Made by a program: the position numbers and the translations under genes
The notes under the pieces: model-generated
The model's database searches: none
What the model was told of the DNA's origin: nothing
Seen by the model: only the letters and a program-made list of their open reading frames with translations
Shown here: positions 7,856 through 14,189 of the stretch, piece by piece
Numbering within the stretch: the stretch's first letter is position 1
How the letters are laid out: the number at the start of each line of letters is the position of its first letter
Source of the DNA: a virus
Virus record (IMG/VR): IMGVR_UViG_3300044712_001462
Span: 124,001 to 188,000 of that record
Reading direction: 5' to 3' (one strand)
Length of the DNA stretch: 64,000 bases

Positions 7856-8061
7856 TTATCCCCTCCAGCATTCGTGTAAAACCACAACTCTTTGCGACAT
7901 TTTGCTAGCTCCGCGTTACTCAGGTGAGTAAGCCGCTCCCACTCTCGCGCATTCCTCTGGGCGTCTTCGTGTTCCAAAGCACGGCCTAGCGCCAATCCGC
8001 ACAGAAACGTGAACGCCGATATCGCAACACTCAGAACCACGGTGTCCAGCCAGTCACTCAC
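7852..8061 (-). CDS. Single-pass membrane protein, 69 aa (GTG start)
   Basis: An N-terminal transmembrane segment (about 7-28) precedes a charged helix ending in AGGDK, where the codons double as the next gene's ribosome site. Type II topology and unknown function. Confidence 0.65.
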   Translation of the reverse strand: MSDWLDTVVLSVAISAFTFLCGLALGRALEHEDAQRNAREWERLTHLSNAELAKCRKELWFYTNAGGDK

Positions 8062-8076
8062 TCCACACCTCCCGCC

Positions 8077-8235
8077 TTACTCGACTGATTCCATCACGGC
8101 CTCAAGCTCCATCCATATATTACCAACGGCAACATACCACGAGTACATTCCGCGTCCGTCCTTATCACGAAGTAGCTTCGCAAGTCGCTCAGCGATCTCC
8201 GCTGCCTTGTCAACGTCGAATGCTTCACTACTCAC
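8077..8235 (-). CDS. Small hypothetical protein, 52 aa (GTG start)
   Basis: The GTG at 8235 (VSSEAFDVDKAAEIAERLAK) follows GGAGGGGATC exactly as in neighbouring genes. The upstream frame belongs to the preceding overlapping gene. The product is a helical acidic protein. Confidence 0.6.
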   Translation of the reverse strand: MSSEAFDVDKAAEIAERLAKLLRDKDGRGMYSWYVAVGNIWMELEAVMESVE

Positions 8236-8506
8236 GATCCCCTCCCGCCGCTGCTCGTTTGATTTCTTTCCACCCGCAATCACACACATGTGCCTCACCT
8301 ATTGAATAGGGGCCGTTAAACGAACAACCACCAGCATGATCTCCGTATTTCAGCAGAGCGTTCTGCGCTTCCGCGAGCTGCTTGGTGAGGGATTCAACTT
8401 GTCGCGACATCTCAGATGCCCGCTTTGTCATCGCAATCAACTGCGACTTTCTCCCTTCCTCGTCCAGTGCGTCCCACAGCAATCCACCTGCTGTTGTCTC
8501 ACTCAC
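8228..8506 (-). CDS. Coiled-coil hypothetical protein, 92 aa (GTG start)
   Basis: VSETTAGGLLWDALDEEGRK leads into a heptad region with QVESLTKQLAEAQNAL and a Cys-containing tail (VCDCGW). It shares the QLAEA DNA repeat with its neighbours and ends in AAAGGDRE, encoded by the next gene's start junction. Confidence 0.65.
   Translation of the reverse strand: MSETTAGGLLWDALDEEGRKSQLIAMTKRASEMSRQVESLTKQLAEAQNALLKYGDHAGGCSFNGPYSIGEAHVCDCGWKEIKRAAAGGDRE
8366..8382. repeat. Repeated DNA segment encoding QLAEA (copy 2)
   Basis: CGCTTCCGCGAGCTGCT differs by one base from the other copies and encodes QLAEAQ in the coiled-coil gene. Confidence 0.5.
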
Positions 8507-8834
8507 TACTCCACCCTCCCTTCGCCGCATTGATTTTGTTAATGGTCTCATCCGTGATCGGTGACTGTTCTGCGACTACAGTTAGTGCCTCTACCCGTCG
8601 TCGCAGTTTGGTATTCTCCGCCCGCGCCTCCGCGAGCTGCCTATCACGCTCTGCAACGTCGAGGCGAGCTGCATCGCGTTCTGCTTGCGTGGTGCCAATA
8701 TCTCGGCACGCTTCCGTGAATGCGTTGAACCACCGCAGTTTTTCTGCATTTGCCTCCGCGAGCTGCTCTCGGAGTTCATCGTTCTCCTGCCGTTCGCGAT
8801 CGTACAGTTCCCATACGTCTCGTTCTCTGCTCAC
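8499..8834 (-). CDS. Coiled-coil hypothetical protein, 111 aa (GTG start)
   Basis: From GTG 8834 (behind GGCGGAGATC) the protein is almost entirely charged heptads, with QLAEANAEK and QLAEARAEN units at about 22 and 69. Two internal repeat copies suggest growth by unequal recombination. Predicted elongated coiled coil, function unknown. Confidence 0.65.
   Translation of the reverse strand: MSRERDVWELYDRERQENDELREQLAEANAEKLRWFNAFTEACRDIGTTQAERDAARLDVAERDRQLAEARAENTKLRRRVEALTVVAEQSPITDETINKINAAKGGWSSE
8624..8640. repeat. Repeated DNA segment encoding QLAEA (copy 3)
   Basis: CGCGCCTCCGCGAGCTG, followed by C, encodes the second QLAEA unit of the 111-aa protein. Confidence 0.55.
8752..8766. repeat. 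Repeated DNA segment encoding QLAEA (copy 4)
   Basis: GCCTCCGCGAGCTGC encodes the first QLAEA unit of the same 111-aa protein. Confidence 0.55.
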
Positions 8835-9172
8835 GATCTCCGCCCTTCTTTCTCCGCAATAGCCGCAGCTGCAATCGTGGCATCCGCGACCCAAGCCAAC
8901 TTCATGGACTCAATCTGTTCTCGCAGTTCAGTGATCTGGTCTTCGCGGTTGTTACAGGCCTTAAGCGTGTCGAGGTATTTTGCATGACTGTCACGCGCTG
9001 CCTGTTGATTATCCTCAAGCTGTTTCTTGAGCTCGGCAAGTTGCTTTTCATGCCTTTGAGAAATTCGCAGAGCCAGTCGCTCTCTCGCCTCATCGAACAT
9101 GGCAGCACCAACGCTGGCATAAATGCAGCAGATGTTGTTGATGTCCTTGCGGACTAATTCAGCTTCACTCAT
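8831..9172 (-). CDS. Coiled-coil hypothetical protein, 113 aa
   Basis: The N-terminus MSEAELVRKDINNICCIYAS is followed by long heptads (about 40-95) and a short Ala-rich stretch. It is the first gene of the coiled-coil cluster, and its last codons (GRRS) overlap the next gene's ribosome site and GTG start. Confidence 0.65.
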   Translation of the reverse strand: MSEAELVRKDINNICCIYASVGAAMFDEARERLALRISQRHEKQLAELKKQLEDNQQAARDSHAKYLDTLKACNNREDQITELREQIESMKLAWVADATIAAAAIAEKEGRRS

Positions 9173-9178
9173 GATTTT

Positions 9179-9361
9179 TTACCGATTTTTGGATCCTGTA
9201 TTTGCAAACTGATAAGAAGTACGCTGTCGGCTGTATTGTCGCGTGCGATTCTGAAGTCCGTTTGTCCAGATGAATCCACACGCACGACAGCGGTATGCAC
9301 GCCTACCATCTAGTGAGCGGCCTTTTTCTACATCTGCACATCGACAGCGCTCACACTTCAC
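9179..9361 (-). CDS. Zinc-finger protein, 60 aa (GTG start)
   Basis: CERCRCADVEKG and CRACG form a Cys4 zinc ribbon, followed by a basic tail. The GTG at 9361 lies behind GGAGAAG and overlaps the end of the upstream gene. Such ribbons often bind nucleic acid, but no function is assigned. Confidence 0.65.
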   Translation of the reverse strand: MKCERCRCADVEKGRSLDGRRAYRCRACGFIWTNGLQNRTRQYSRQRTSYQFANTGSKNR

Positions 9362-9539
9362 AATCTTCTCCTTCTTCCTCGCTGCTGTAGTTCGGATTGA
9401 TCTTGCCGCAGCGGATACAAAATGGTGACTGAAAATAACACCATCTCTCATAGTACAAGAGACCTTTATCTCGCGTACTCACCAGAATTTTGGATATCCA
9501 TCTATGCCCCAGCAAACCACACAGAAACCACCTCAGCAT
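9351..9539 (-). CDS. Small Cys-containing protein, 62 aa
   Basis: MLRWFLCGLLGHRWISKIL then CIRCGKINP resembles short phage proteins pairing GHxW with a CxxC motif. It ends acidic (EEEGEDCEV). Possibly zinc-binding. Confidence 0.6.
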   Translation of the reverse strand: MLRWFLCGLLGHRWISKILVSTRDKGLLYYERWCYFQSPFCIRCGKINPNYSSEEEGEDCEV

Positions 9540-9542
9540 TAC

Positions 9543-9905
9543 TCACTCCTCCACCTGTTTGCGAACATCCATTTTAGCTCTACGCCGAGCACGCTTATTC
9601 ATGGCTCGCTTCACCTGTTTACCCAGGCCTGTCCAGTTGTCATACACCTTGAGAACCCAGCGCCATCCAGACGTCCAATCCATTTCGTTTCCATTCTTGG
9701 CAGGCTCTTTGCGCATCTCTGGTCTCCCTATCAACTCAGAACTCGTATCAAACGCTAATTCCGCGAGCGCCATGTGATAAACATCCAGCCACCTATCGGG
9801 CCAGTAACAAGGATCGTGGTCACAAAAAGGAAGAGGAGCTATGCGCTCCTCGTGATCTGCAATATGGGACGCTCTGAGAGCCAGGTTAGCTGTGTGGTGC
9901 TTCAT
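9543..9905 (-). CDS. Hypothetical protein with basic C-terminus, 120 aa
   Basis: An N-terminal half rich in His, Asp and Trp leads to a strongly basic helix (KQVKRAMNKRARRRAKMDVR) that could bind nucleic acid. No family recognised. Confidence 0.65.
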   Translation of the reverse strand: MKHHTANLALRASHIADHEERIAPLPFCDHDPCYWPDRWLDVYHMALAELAFDTSSELIGRPEMRKEPAKNGNEMDWTSGWRWVLKVYDNWTGLGKQVKRAMNKRARRRAKMDVRKQVEE

Positions 9906-9929
9906 TGTCCCGTTCGGTAAAACACATGG

Positions 9930-10199
9930 TTATTCGTCCTCCTGATCGACGGGTTTATCCTGTTCGGGATCGTTTTCGTCCCTATCGGGATTATCCACTA
10001 GCCACGGATAAAACTCTTTCCAGTCCTCAACTAGTTGTCGCAGCTCAGGAATACCTCCCGACATCGGCAGCAACGTAGTCTTAAAAAGGATTTTCGCGGC
10101 TTCTCTAGCTTCCCGTAGATCTTTGTGAATATCCGTCTTGTTCTCAGGAGCCAGATACTTCTCGTGGAGACTGTAAGAGTGTGTGTATGCGGATTCCTG
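9930..10199 (-). CDS. Coding-like frame without a start codon (in-frame after TGA)
   Basis: The frame stays open for 89 codons from the TGA at 10200 to TAA 9930 and looks coding (APENKTDIHKDLREAREAAK; ELRQLVEDWKEFYPWL; acidic tail). It has no ATG/GTG/TTG near its beginning and continues exactly the frame of the 106-aa gene upstream. It is either a read-through extension giving a protein of about 196 residues or the remnant of a gene cut by a stop mutation. Confidence 0.45.
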   Translation of the reverse strand, partial: QESAYTHSYSLHEKYLAPENKTDIHKDLREAREAAKILFKTTLLPMSGGIPELRQLVEDWKEFYPWLVDNPDRDENDPEQDKPVDQEDE

Positions 10200-10520
10200 T
10201 CAGCATCCCTGTGCATCCAGCCAGTACTCCGTGTCTGGGATGAACAGCAACACAAAGTGGTCGTCTCGGTAGTCGACTGATTCAATGCGGCCTGTGGCCC
10301 CTCGGGCTAGAGTCTTATCACAATGCTTCCAGCCTCCAGAACAAGGTACTTCTCCCACGATTTTGGCTCTTTCGCCCTCTTTAACCGGCGCAAACCGAGT
10401 AAGAAGCGCCTCACTATGTTTCACCAGTTTATCCAACGTGTACTCGATGGGCCCTTGTCGAAACTTGTTCACCGCTTTGTACAAATACTGTAGAGCCTCT
10501 TTAACGTCATCAATGTCCAT
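10200..10520 (-). CDS. Hypothetical protein, 106 aa, ending in possibly leaky TGA
   Basis: The N-terminal half is helical (MDIDDVKEALQYLYKAVNKF); the C-terminal half looks beta-rich (EGERAKIVGEV, GRIESVDYRDDHFVLLF), like a small SH3-type fold. It ends TGC TGA CAG and the frame stays open 89 more codons. No named family. Confidence 0.65.
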   Translation of the reverse strand: MDIDDVKEALQYLYKAVNKFRQGPIEYTLDKLVKHSEALLTRFAPVKEGERAKIVGEVPCSGGWKHCDKTLARGATGRIESVDYRDDHFVLLFIPDTEYWLDAQGC

Positions 10521-10707
10521 CGCAGTCCTCTTCCTTTTTGTGAAAACAAAGGTTCACACGGCGCTCTAGAGCCCTCAATCTGTTCAGTTCGGTAGTCTGG
10601 TCCTCCATCTTCCACCGCAACCGCTCATACCTGAACGACTGAATGACCACCGTCACCGCAGACGCCAGACATAAAACAAACAACATGACATGATCAAACG
10701 CGCTCAT
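10510..10707 (-). CDS. Single-pass membrane protein with coiled coil, 65 aa
   Basis: A transmembrane segment (about 7-26) is followed by a charged coiled coil (LRWKMEDQTTELNRLRALE). The layout resembles an inner-membrane spanin, but no outer-membrane partner lies nearby, so function stays open. Confidence 0.6.
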   Translation of the reverse strand: MSAFDHVMLFVLCLASAVTVVIQSFRYERLRWKMEDQTTELNRLRALERRVNLCFHKKEEDCDGH

Positions 10708-11143
10708 CTGAATTCCCTTTCAGCTTGTCGTACTGTTTCCATACCTGACAGAGGATGCACGACTCTTCATAATCAGGACAGCGTTCTCCCCATTGCTCCT
10801 CGATCGCCTCCACGATGGGATCCTTTTCCGGCTCAGCCTCTTCCTGACTGCAAGGTCGCACTGAAGACAAAAACTCAGACTGTCGGATGCGCTCCGCCTC
10901 AAACTCCTGACAGACCTTTGTAATAGCGCTATCTCGATGTCGGATCGACTCTAGGAGCCAGTTGACGGTGAACGTCTTTTGTTCCAGCTCCTTCTTCGCG
11001 GTGACCAGCTGCTTGATCAGCTCTGATTCCCTTCTTGTGCAGTTCCAGTACTGCCCATCATGCCCCCACCAGTACCCATCTGGAAACTCAAGAGCTTGGT
11101 AATCAGTCAGCCCGTCTTCTACTTTGATACCTGTAAAACGCAT
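10694..11143 (-). CDS. Hypothetical protein, 149 aa
   Basis: An N-terminal WWGHDGQYWNCTRRE stretch precedes a coiled-coil region and a C-terminal CPDYEESCILC motif. Unknown function. An operator-like palindrome copy lies inside the gene (10921-10934). Confidence 0.7.
   Translation of the reverse strand: MRFTGIKVEDGLTDYQALEFPDGYWWGHDGQYWNCTRRESELIKQLVTAKKELEQKTFTVNWLLESIRHRDSAITKVCQEFEAERIRQSEFLSSVRPCSQEEAEPEKDPIVEAIEEQWGERCPDYEESCILCQVWKQYDKLKGNSDERV
10921..10934. promoter_or_regulatory. Operator-like palindrome copy (TAATAGCGCTATCT)
   Basis: Twelve of fourteen positions match TGATAGCGCTATCA. It is intragenic and encodes DSAIT, like the copy at 3819 in an unrelated gene. Confidence 0.35.
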
Positions 11144-11151
11144 GCGATCTC

Positions 11152-11478
11152 CTACTCTGAAAGTCGTTTCACTGTTTCCCTGAGCCGCCGAATCTCTTCC
11201 ACTGCTTTCCTCAGGGTTTCCGTCTCATGGGCATCCCAGTCGTTCATCCAATCAGCCAAGCCATTCAGAGTCTCGATGATGTCCTCTTCTGGCTCTTCTT
11301 CCTCTTCAGGCTCCTCGCTTGTGAAGCCTAATGCGTAAGCTTCTTTTGAAGATAGCTCGAACTCAGTATCGCTGGGCATACCCTCATTCACAGCCCACGG
11401 GTTTATACCCCGCAACTCACAGAACACGTCCCAGCTGTAGTTGTCTAGCAGCTCTTTTGCCGTCACGACGATCTTCAT
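11152..11478 (-). CDS. Acidic hypothetical protein, 108 aa
   Basis: The central run of Glu (EEPEEEEEPEED) separates a mixed N-terminal domain from a short C-terminal coiled coil. No family recognised. Confidence 0.65.
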   Translation of the reverse strand: MKIVVTAKELLDNYSWDVFCELRGINPWAVNEGMPSDTEFELSSKEAYALGFTSEEPEEEEEPEEDIIETLNGLADWMNDWDAHETETLRKAVEEIRRLRETVKRLSE

Positions 11479-11744
11479 ATCAGGTACTCCCTAGCCCATC
11501 GTTCACCATGTTTGTAATAACGCCGCAAAATGACTGGCTTACCGCCCAGTCGTTTCATCCGCATAGCCAGTCTATAAGCCTGCTTAAAGCTCCAGGCAGG
11601 TCGCCAGCTGGAGCAGGGACCAACCACATCGTCAGCATTAAAATCTATCCACCCTTGTCCCGGTTTCCACCAGAACCAAGTGGTGTTGCCTGGCATGTGA
11701 TCATCATAAATGTGGTAGTGAATCTCTCGTCTCCGTCGGGTCAT
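11475..11744 (-). CDS. Basic hypothetical protein, 89 aa
   Basis: Starts MTRRRREIHYHIYDDHMPGN and contains WFWWKPGQGW and a C-terminal Arg/Tyr-rich helix. It overlaps both neighbours by four bases (ATGA type). Confidence 0.65.
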   Translation of the reverse strand: MTRRRREIHYHIYDDHMPGNTTWFWWKPGQGWIDFNADDVVGPCSSWRPAWSFKQAYRLAMRMKRLGGKPVILRRYYKHGERWAREYLI

Positions 11745-11962
11745 TCCAGCATCCTCTTTAGCTCATACGTGCTACCGTCGCGGATCGCCTCAATGAGAGG
11801 AACGATCCAGGTATCCACATATACTTCGGTAGCCAGTTGGATCTTCAACGTATCGTCGTCATCAAAACTCGATCCTGGTAAGCGCAGTTTCGCTTCCTTG
11901 TACCGAACTCGGTCGATCAGCTGACGACACGCTTCCTGAACTGTCTTGTTGGGTTTTGGCAT
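11741..11962 (-). CDS. Hypothetical protein, 73 aa
   Basis: A short helical protein starting MPKPNKTVQEACRQLIDRVR, coupled to the 89-aa gene. No recognised motif. Confidence 0.6.
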   Translation of the reverse strand: MPKPNKTVQEACRQLIDRVRYKEAKLRLPGSSFDDDDTLKIQLATEVYVDTWIVPLIEAIRDGSTYELKRMLE

Positions 11963-11971
11963 CAGCTTCCT

Positions 11972-12232
11972 TTAACTCGTGTGTTTTGAAACGTGACTCT
12001 TCTCCCAGCTCTCACCACCCAGTGCCCACAGCCAGGTGAAGATACATAAGATCGGGTTCGTTCTCCAGAAATACGAAGTCGCCAGGATTGCGACGGTTAG
12101 CCGCGGCGCGAAAAACCAACCTAACCAATACAGCGGACCACCGCCAACGGTAGTTGCCGCCAGCATTGTGATACGCGGAAAGAAGAACATACAAATCAAA
12201 AATCCAATCCCGTGATACTCCCAGAAACTCAT
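11972..12232 (-). CDS. Small multi-pass membrane protein, 86 aa
   Basis: Three hydrophobic, Trp-rich segments (about 7-24, 31-47 and 50-69) predict a multi-pass membrane protein. A holin is possible by size, but the gene is far from the spanin pair. Confidence 0.6.
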   Translation of the reverse strand: MSFWEYHGIGFLICMFFFPRITMLAATTVGGGPLYWLGWFFAPRLTVAILATSYFWRTNPILCIFTWLWALGGESWEKSHVSKHTS

Positions 12233-12235
12233 TCC

Positions 12236-12634
12236 TCACTCCTCATACAACAGCGACACGTACATACCTGAACCGAATACGAGATAAAAGTCGTGTGCTA
12301 GACTGCCCAGTCGATAACCTGCCTCAAAGAACTCATAGCCCCGGTCTGTCTCTGACGTGCCCGGCTGACGCAGAAAGATGCCAGTCACGGCACCTCGATC
12401 GTCCACTAGCGCCGTCGCTGCAGCTACATAGTACGCGTCTTCAGTGAGGCACACATGTGAAATACGCAACCAAACACTTTTTGCTGTGTCCGGTAAGTCA
12501 TAGTATCGGCACAGCCCGTCGTGGCATACAGCTAACTGGTACTCCCTGCCTTGTAGTGAAAACAATCCTGAGATCCATTTATCTTCTGTTCGAAACAACT
12601 GAATGTCGACAGGCATGTCCATGATCCTCTGCAT
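12236..12634 (-). CDS. Beta-rich hypothetical protein, 132 aa
   Basis: Alternating hydrophobic strands (ALVDDRGAVTGIFLRQ; YRLGSLAHDFYLVFGSG) suggest an all-beta fold. No catalytic motif. Several ATGs exist; the first is used, and one six codons in is possible. Confidence 0.6.
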   Translation of the reverse strand: MQRIMDMPVDIQLFRTEDKWISGLFSLQGREYQLAVCHDGLCRYYDLPDTAKSVWLRISHVCLTEDAYYVAAATALVDDRGAVTGIFLRQPGTSETDRGYEFFEAGYRLGSLAHDFYLVFGSGMYVSLLYEE

Positions 12635-12660
12635 GCTGGTCTCCTTTACTATGTGTGAAG

Positions 12661-12873
12661 TTAAAACAACCAGGGGCGTTCTCGTTTAATCTCTCGGCCA
12701 GCCTCGAATATGTTCGTTTCCTCGGTGGTTTCCGGCAAATAGTCAAACATCAGTTGCACCACCTCCATCAAATAACCTATCAGCTTGTCCGTAGTTACTG
12801 TGTTTCTGCAAAAGCCATGTTCCATCCTTGCATGCAATGAGACCAATTTTATCTGTTTCTCTGTGTACGCCAC
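12661..12873 (-). CDS. Hypothetical protein, 70 aa (GTG start), first gene after a phage promoter
   Basis: The GTG at 12873 follows GGGAG. The product (AYTEKQIKLVSLHARMEHG...) is small and helical. It is the first gene downstream of the promoter at 12918-12946 and probably leads the long operon running toward 2151. Confidence 0.65.
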   Translation of the reverse strand: MAYTEKQIKLVSLHARMEHGFCRNTVTTDKLIGYLMEVVQLMFDYLPETTEETNIFEAGREIKRERPWLF

Positions 12874-12917
12874 CTCGTAACTCCCTCCTAAAAGTAGTAA
12901 CTAACAGGCCCTCACTT

Positions 12918-12946
12918 ATTGTGCCGCATTTTGGCTTGTAATTTAG
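12918..12946 (-). promoter_or_regulatory. Phage promoter, CTAAATT-N16-CACAAT
   Basis: On the minus strand CTAAATT is followed after exactly 16 bases by CACAAT, one of six identically spaced instances. It lies between the terminator of the spanin operon and the operon starting at 12873. Confidence 0.7.
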
Positions 12947-12956
12947 TTTGATAGGT

Positions 12957-12988
12957 AAAAAAAAGCCCCATCAAAATGATGAGGCTAT
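12957..12988 (-). terminator. Intrinsic terminator after spanin genes
   Basis: A GCCTCATC/GATGGGGC hairpin with a run of eight Ts (minus strand) follows the gene ending at 13007. Confidence 0.85.
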
Positions 12989-13006
12989 AGTCGTTATCCG
13001 AGATCG

Positions 13007-13198
13007 TTACTTCAGGATCTCACGCAAACTGTCTAGAGTCTGTTCAAGCTTCTCTTGTTCCGCAGTCACTTGCGCTTTCTGCTGATCCACGGCACTGGCT
13101 GCACTCGACAGCATTCCAGCCGACAGCATGGCACCCAAGCACAGACCGAGAAGAACGAACGCCGCACGCTCCAACAGGTACACTTTCCACGTCTTCAT
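13007..13198 (-). CDS. Putative inner-membrane spanin-like protein, 63 aa
   Basis: A basic N-terminus and one transmembrane segment (about 12-35) are followed by a periplasmic coiled coil (VDQQKAQVTAEQEKLEQTL). This is i-spanin architecture, though short. The next gene upstream is a tiny lipoprotein, so the two may form a two-component spanin that fuses inner and outer membrane at lysis. Assignment rests on topology and context. Confidence 0.5.
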   Translation of the reverse strand: MKTWKVYLLERAAFVLLGLCLGAMLSAGMLSSAASAVDQQKAQVTAEQEKLEQTLDSLREILK

Positions 13199-13213
13199 GT
13201 TAAATCTCTTTCT

Positions 13214-13339
13214 CTATTTGAGTTCCCATCGGGCTTCAACATCGACATCATCGATGACTGTCTTCGCACACAGAGTCACACGACTCGAAGCGCATCCTGC
13301 CAACAACAGACACAACACGATCACAATCCATGTACGCAT
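13214..13339 (-). CDS. Putative outer-membrane lipoprotein, o-spanin-like, 41 aa
   Basis: The frame encodes a signal peptide with lipobox LLLAGC (Cys 16) and a mature part of only 26 residues, ending ARWELK. Rz1-type o-spanins are such small lipoproteins. It directly precedes the TM/coiled-coil gene in the same transcript. Confidence 0.55.
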   Translation of the reverse strand: MRTWIVIVLCLLLAGCASSRVTLCAKTVIDDVDVEARWELK

Positions 13340-13354
13340 TGCTTTGCTCCCCTA

Positions 13355-13399
13355 GAAAAACAAAAACCCCGCTAACAACGTGAAGTCATTAGCGGGGCT
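13355..13399 (-). terminator. Intrinsic terminator between promoter and lipoprotein gene
   Basis: The minus strand has CCCCGCTAA...TTAGCGGGG followed by TTTTTG. It lies only about 35 bases downstream of the predicted start of transcription from the promoter at 13439-13467, so that promoter may make a short RNA or be attenuated. Confidence 0.85.
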
Positions 13400-13438
13400 C
13401 GATACGAAGACTACATACTAAGAGGCTAGTCCTCGTGT

Positions 13439-13467
13439 ATTATGCCCGAAATCCGGCCTGAATTTAG
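13439..13467 (-). promoter_or_regulatory. Phage promoter, CTAAATT-N16-CATAAT
   Basis: An exact match to the shared motif. The TAA of CTAAATT is the stop codon of the 29-aa gene. Transcription would start near 13432 and meet a strong terminator within about 75 bases. Confidence 0.75.
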
Positions 13468-13553
13468 GGTAGCAAGAGATACAGACATGCCGACAGTACG
13501 TCGGACAGAAAGCAGATCAACCCAATCCCCGCCGCAACGTGTAACAGCTTCAT
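13464..13553 (-). CDS. Tiny membrane peptide, 29 aa
   Basis: Starting behind GAGGTAG, the frame encodes MKLLHVAAGIGLICFLSDVL and a second hydrophobic part. It overlaps no other gene and its stop codon forms part of a promoter. The translation signal supports a real peptide. Confidence 0.5.
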   Translation of the reverse strand: MKLLHVAAGIGLICFLSDVLSACLYLLLP

Positions 13554-13555
13554 GA

Positions 13556-14113
13556 CTACCTCACAGTTGGAAGTTCCATACCCTGCCGATAATAACACCT
13601 CCGACCACCCCGCCACTCATTCCACGCCAAAATTGATCGAACCCGCATCGAGTGAGCTTTCTTCTTTGATACTGGCTCACCGTGCACAGAGAGCAGGTAC
13701 TTGCGCAGACGAGCTCTGGGATCACTCTGGTCATCCACGCCATCGCGGACTCCCTTCCAGAACTGCCGAGCCTGCTTGTGGTGTTTCTTGAAGGTGTCAA
13801 CCATGGTGCCGATCACCGGCGCTTTGCGAATATGACGCGCCCGACGCTTCAAGACGTCTGGATACAACATGTCATCCAGAAACTGCACCAGCCGATTCTC
13901 TCCCCGCAGCCGACGAGCCCGCTCGATAGGCGACGAACCATTGGGGAGTGCGCTGCGTTCGGAGTAGAGCTCCAGACCCATAACCGCGCGGTCAACCGCA
14001 GAGGCGCTGGCATCAATCCCGTAAAACTCAGCGCACTTCGAGTTCAACTGACTGGTTGTTACAGGGAGCTCCGCTAGCAGACCATGAACCATGTCAAGCA
14101 ATCCAGACTTCAT
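13556..14113 (-). CDS. Basic hypothetical protein, 185 aa
   Basis: The ATG at 14113 (MKSGLLDMVHGLLAELPVTT) follows AAGGAG. The protein is basic, with Arg-rich helices (ERARRLRGENRLV; DVLKRRARHIRKA), suggesting nucleic-acid contact. It is the first gene after the promoter at 14161-14189. No family recognised. Confidence 0.7.
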   Translation of the reverse strand: MKSGLLDMVHGLLAELPVTTSQLNSKCAEFYGIDASASAVDRAVMGLELYSERSALPNGSSPIERARRLRGENRLVQFLDDMLYPDVLKRRARHIRKAPVIGTMVDTFKKHHKQARQFWKGVRDGVDDQSDPRARLRKYLLSVHGEPVSKKKAHSMRVRSILAWNEWRGGRRCYYRQGMELPTVR

Positions 14114-14160
14114 TCCATCTCTCCTTAGTTGGGACATAAAAGGTAACCAGGTGGTCACGT

Positions 14161-14189
14161 ATTATGCCGCTAGGGAGCCCGGAATTTAG
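14161..14189 (-). promoter_or_regulatory. Phage promoter, CTAAATT-N16-CATAAT
   Basis: Perfect match with 16-base spacing. Its CTAAATT contains the stop codon of the 2H phosphoesterase-like gene. It reads into the basic 185-aa gene with a leader of about 40 bases. Confidence 0.75.

Noticed and set aside
5728-9157. Several plus-strand frames of 60-150 codons
   Set aside because: They lie opposite well-supported minus-strand genes with good starts; Ser/Arg/Leu-rich composition is typical of antisense shadows.
10031-10285. 84-codon frame starting MNQSTTETTTLCC
   Set aside because: It overlaps the 106-aa gene and its extension in another frame and has unlikely composition.
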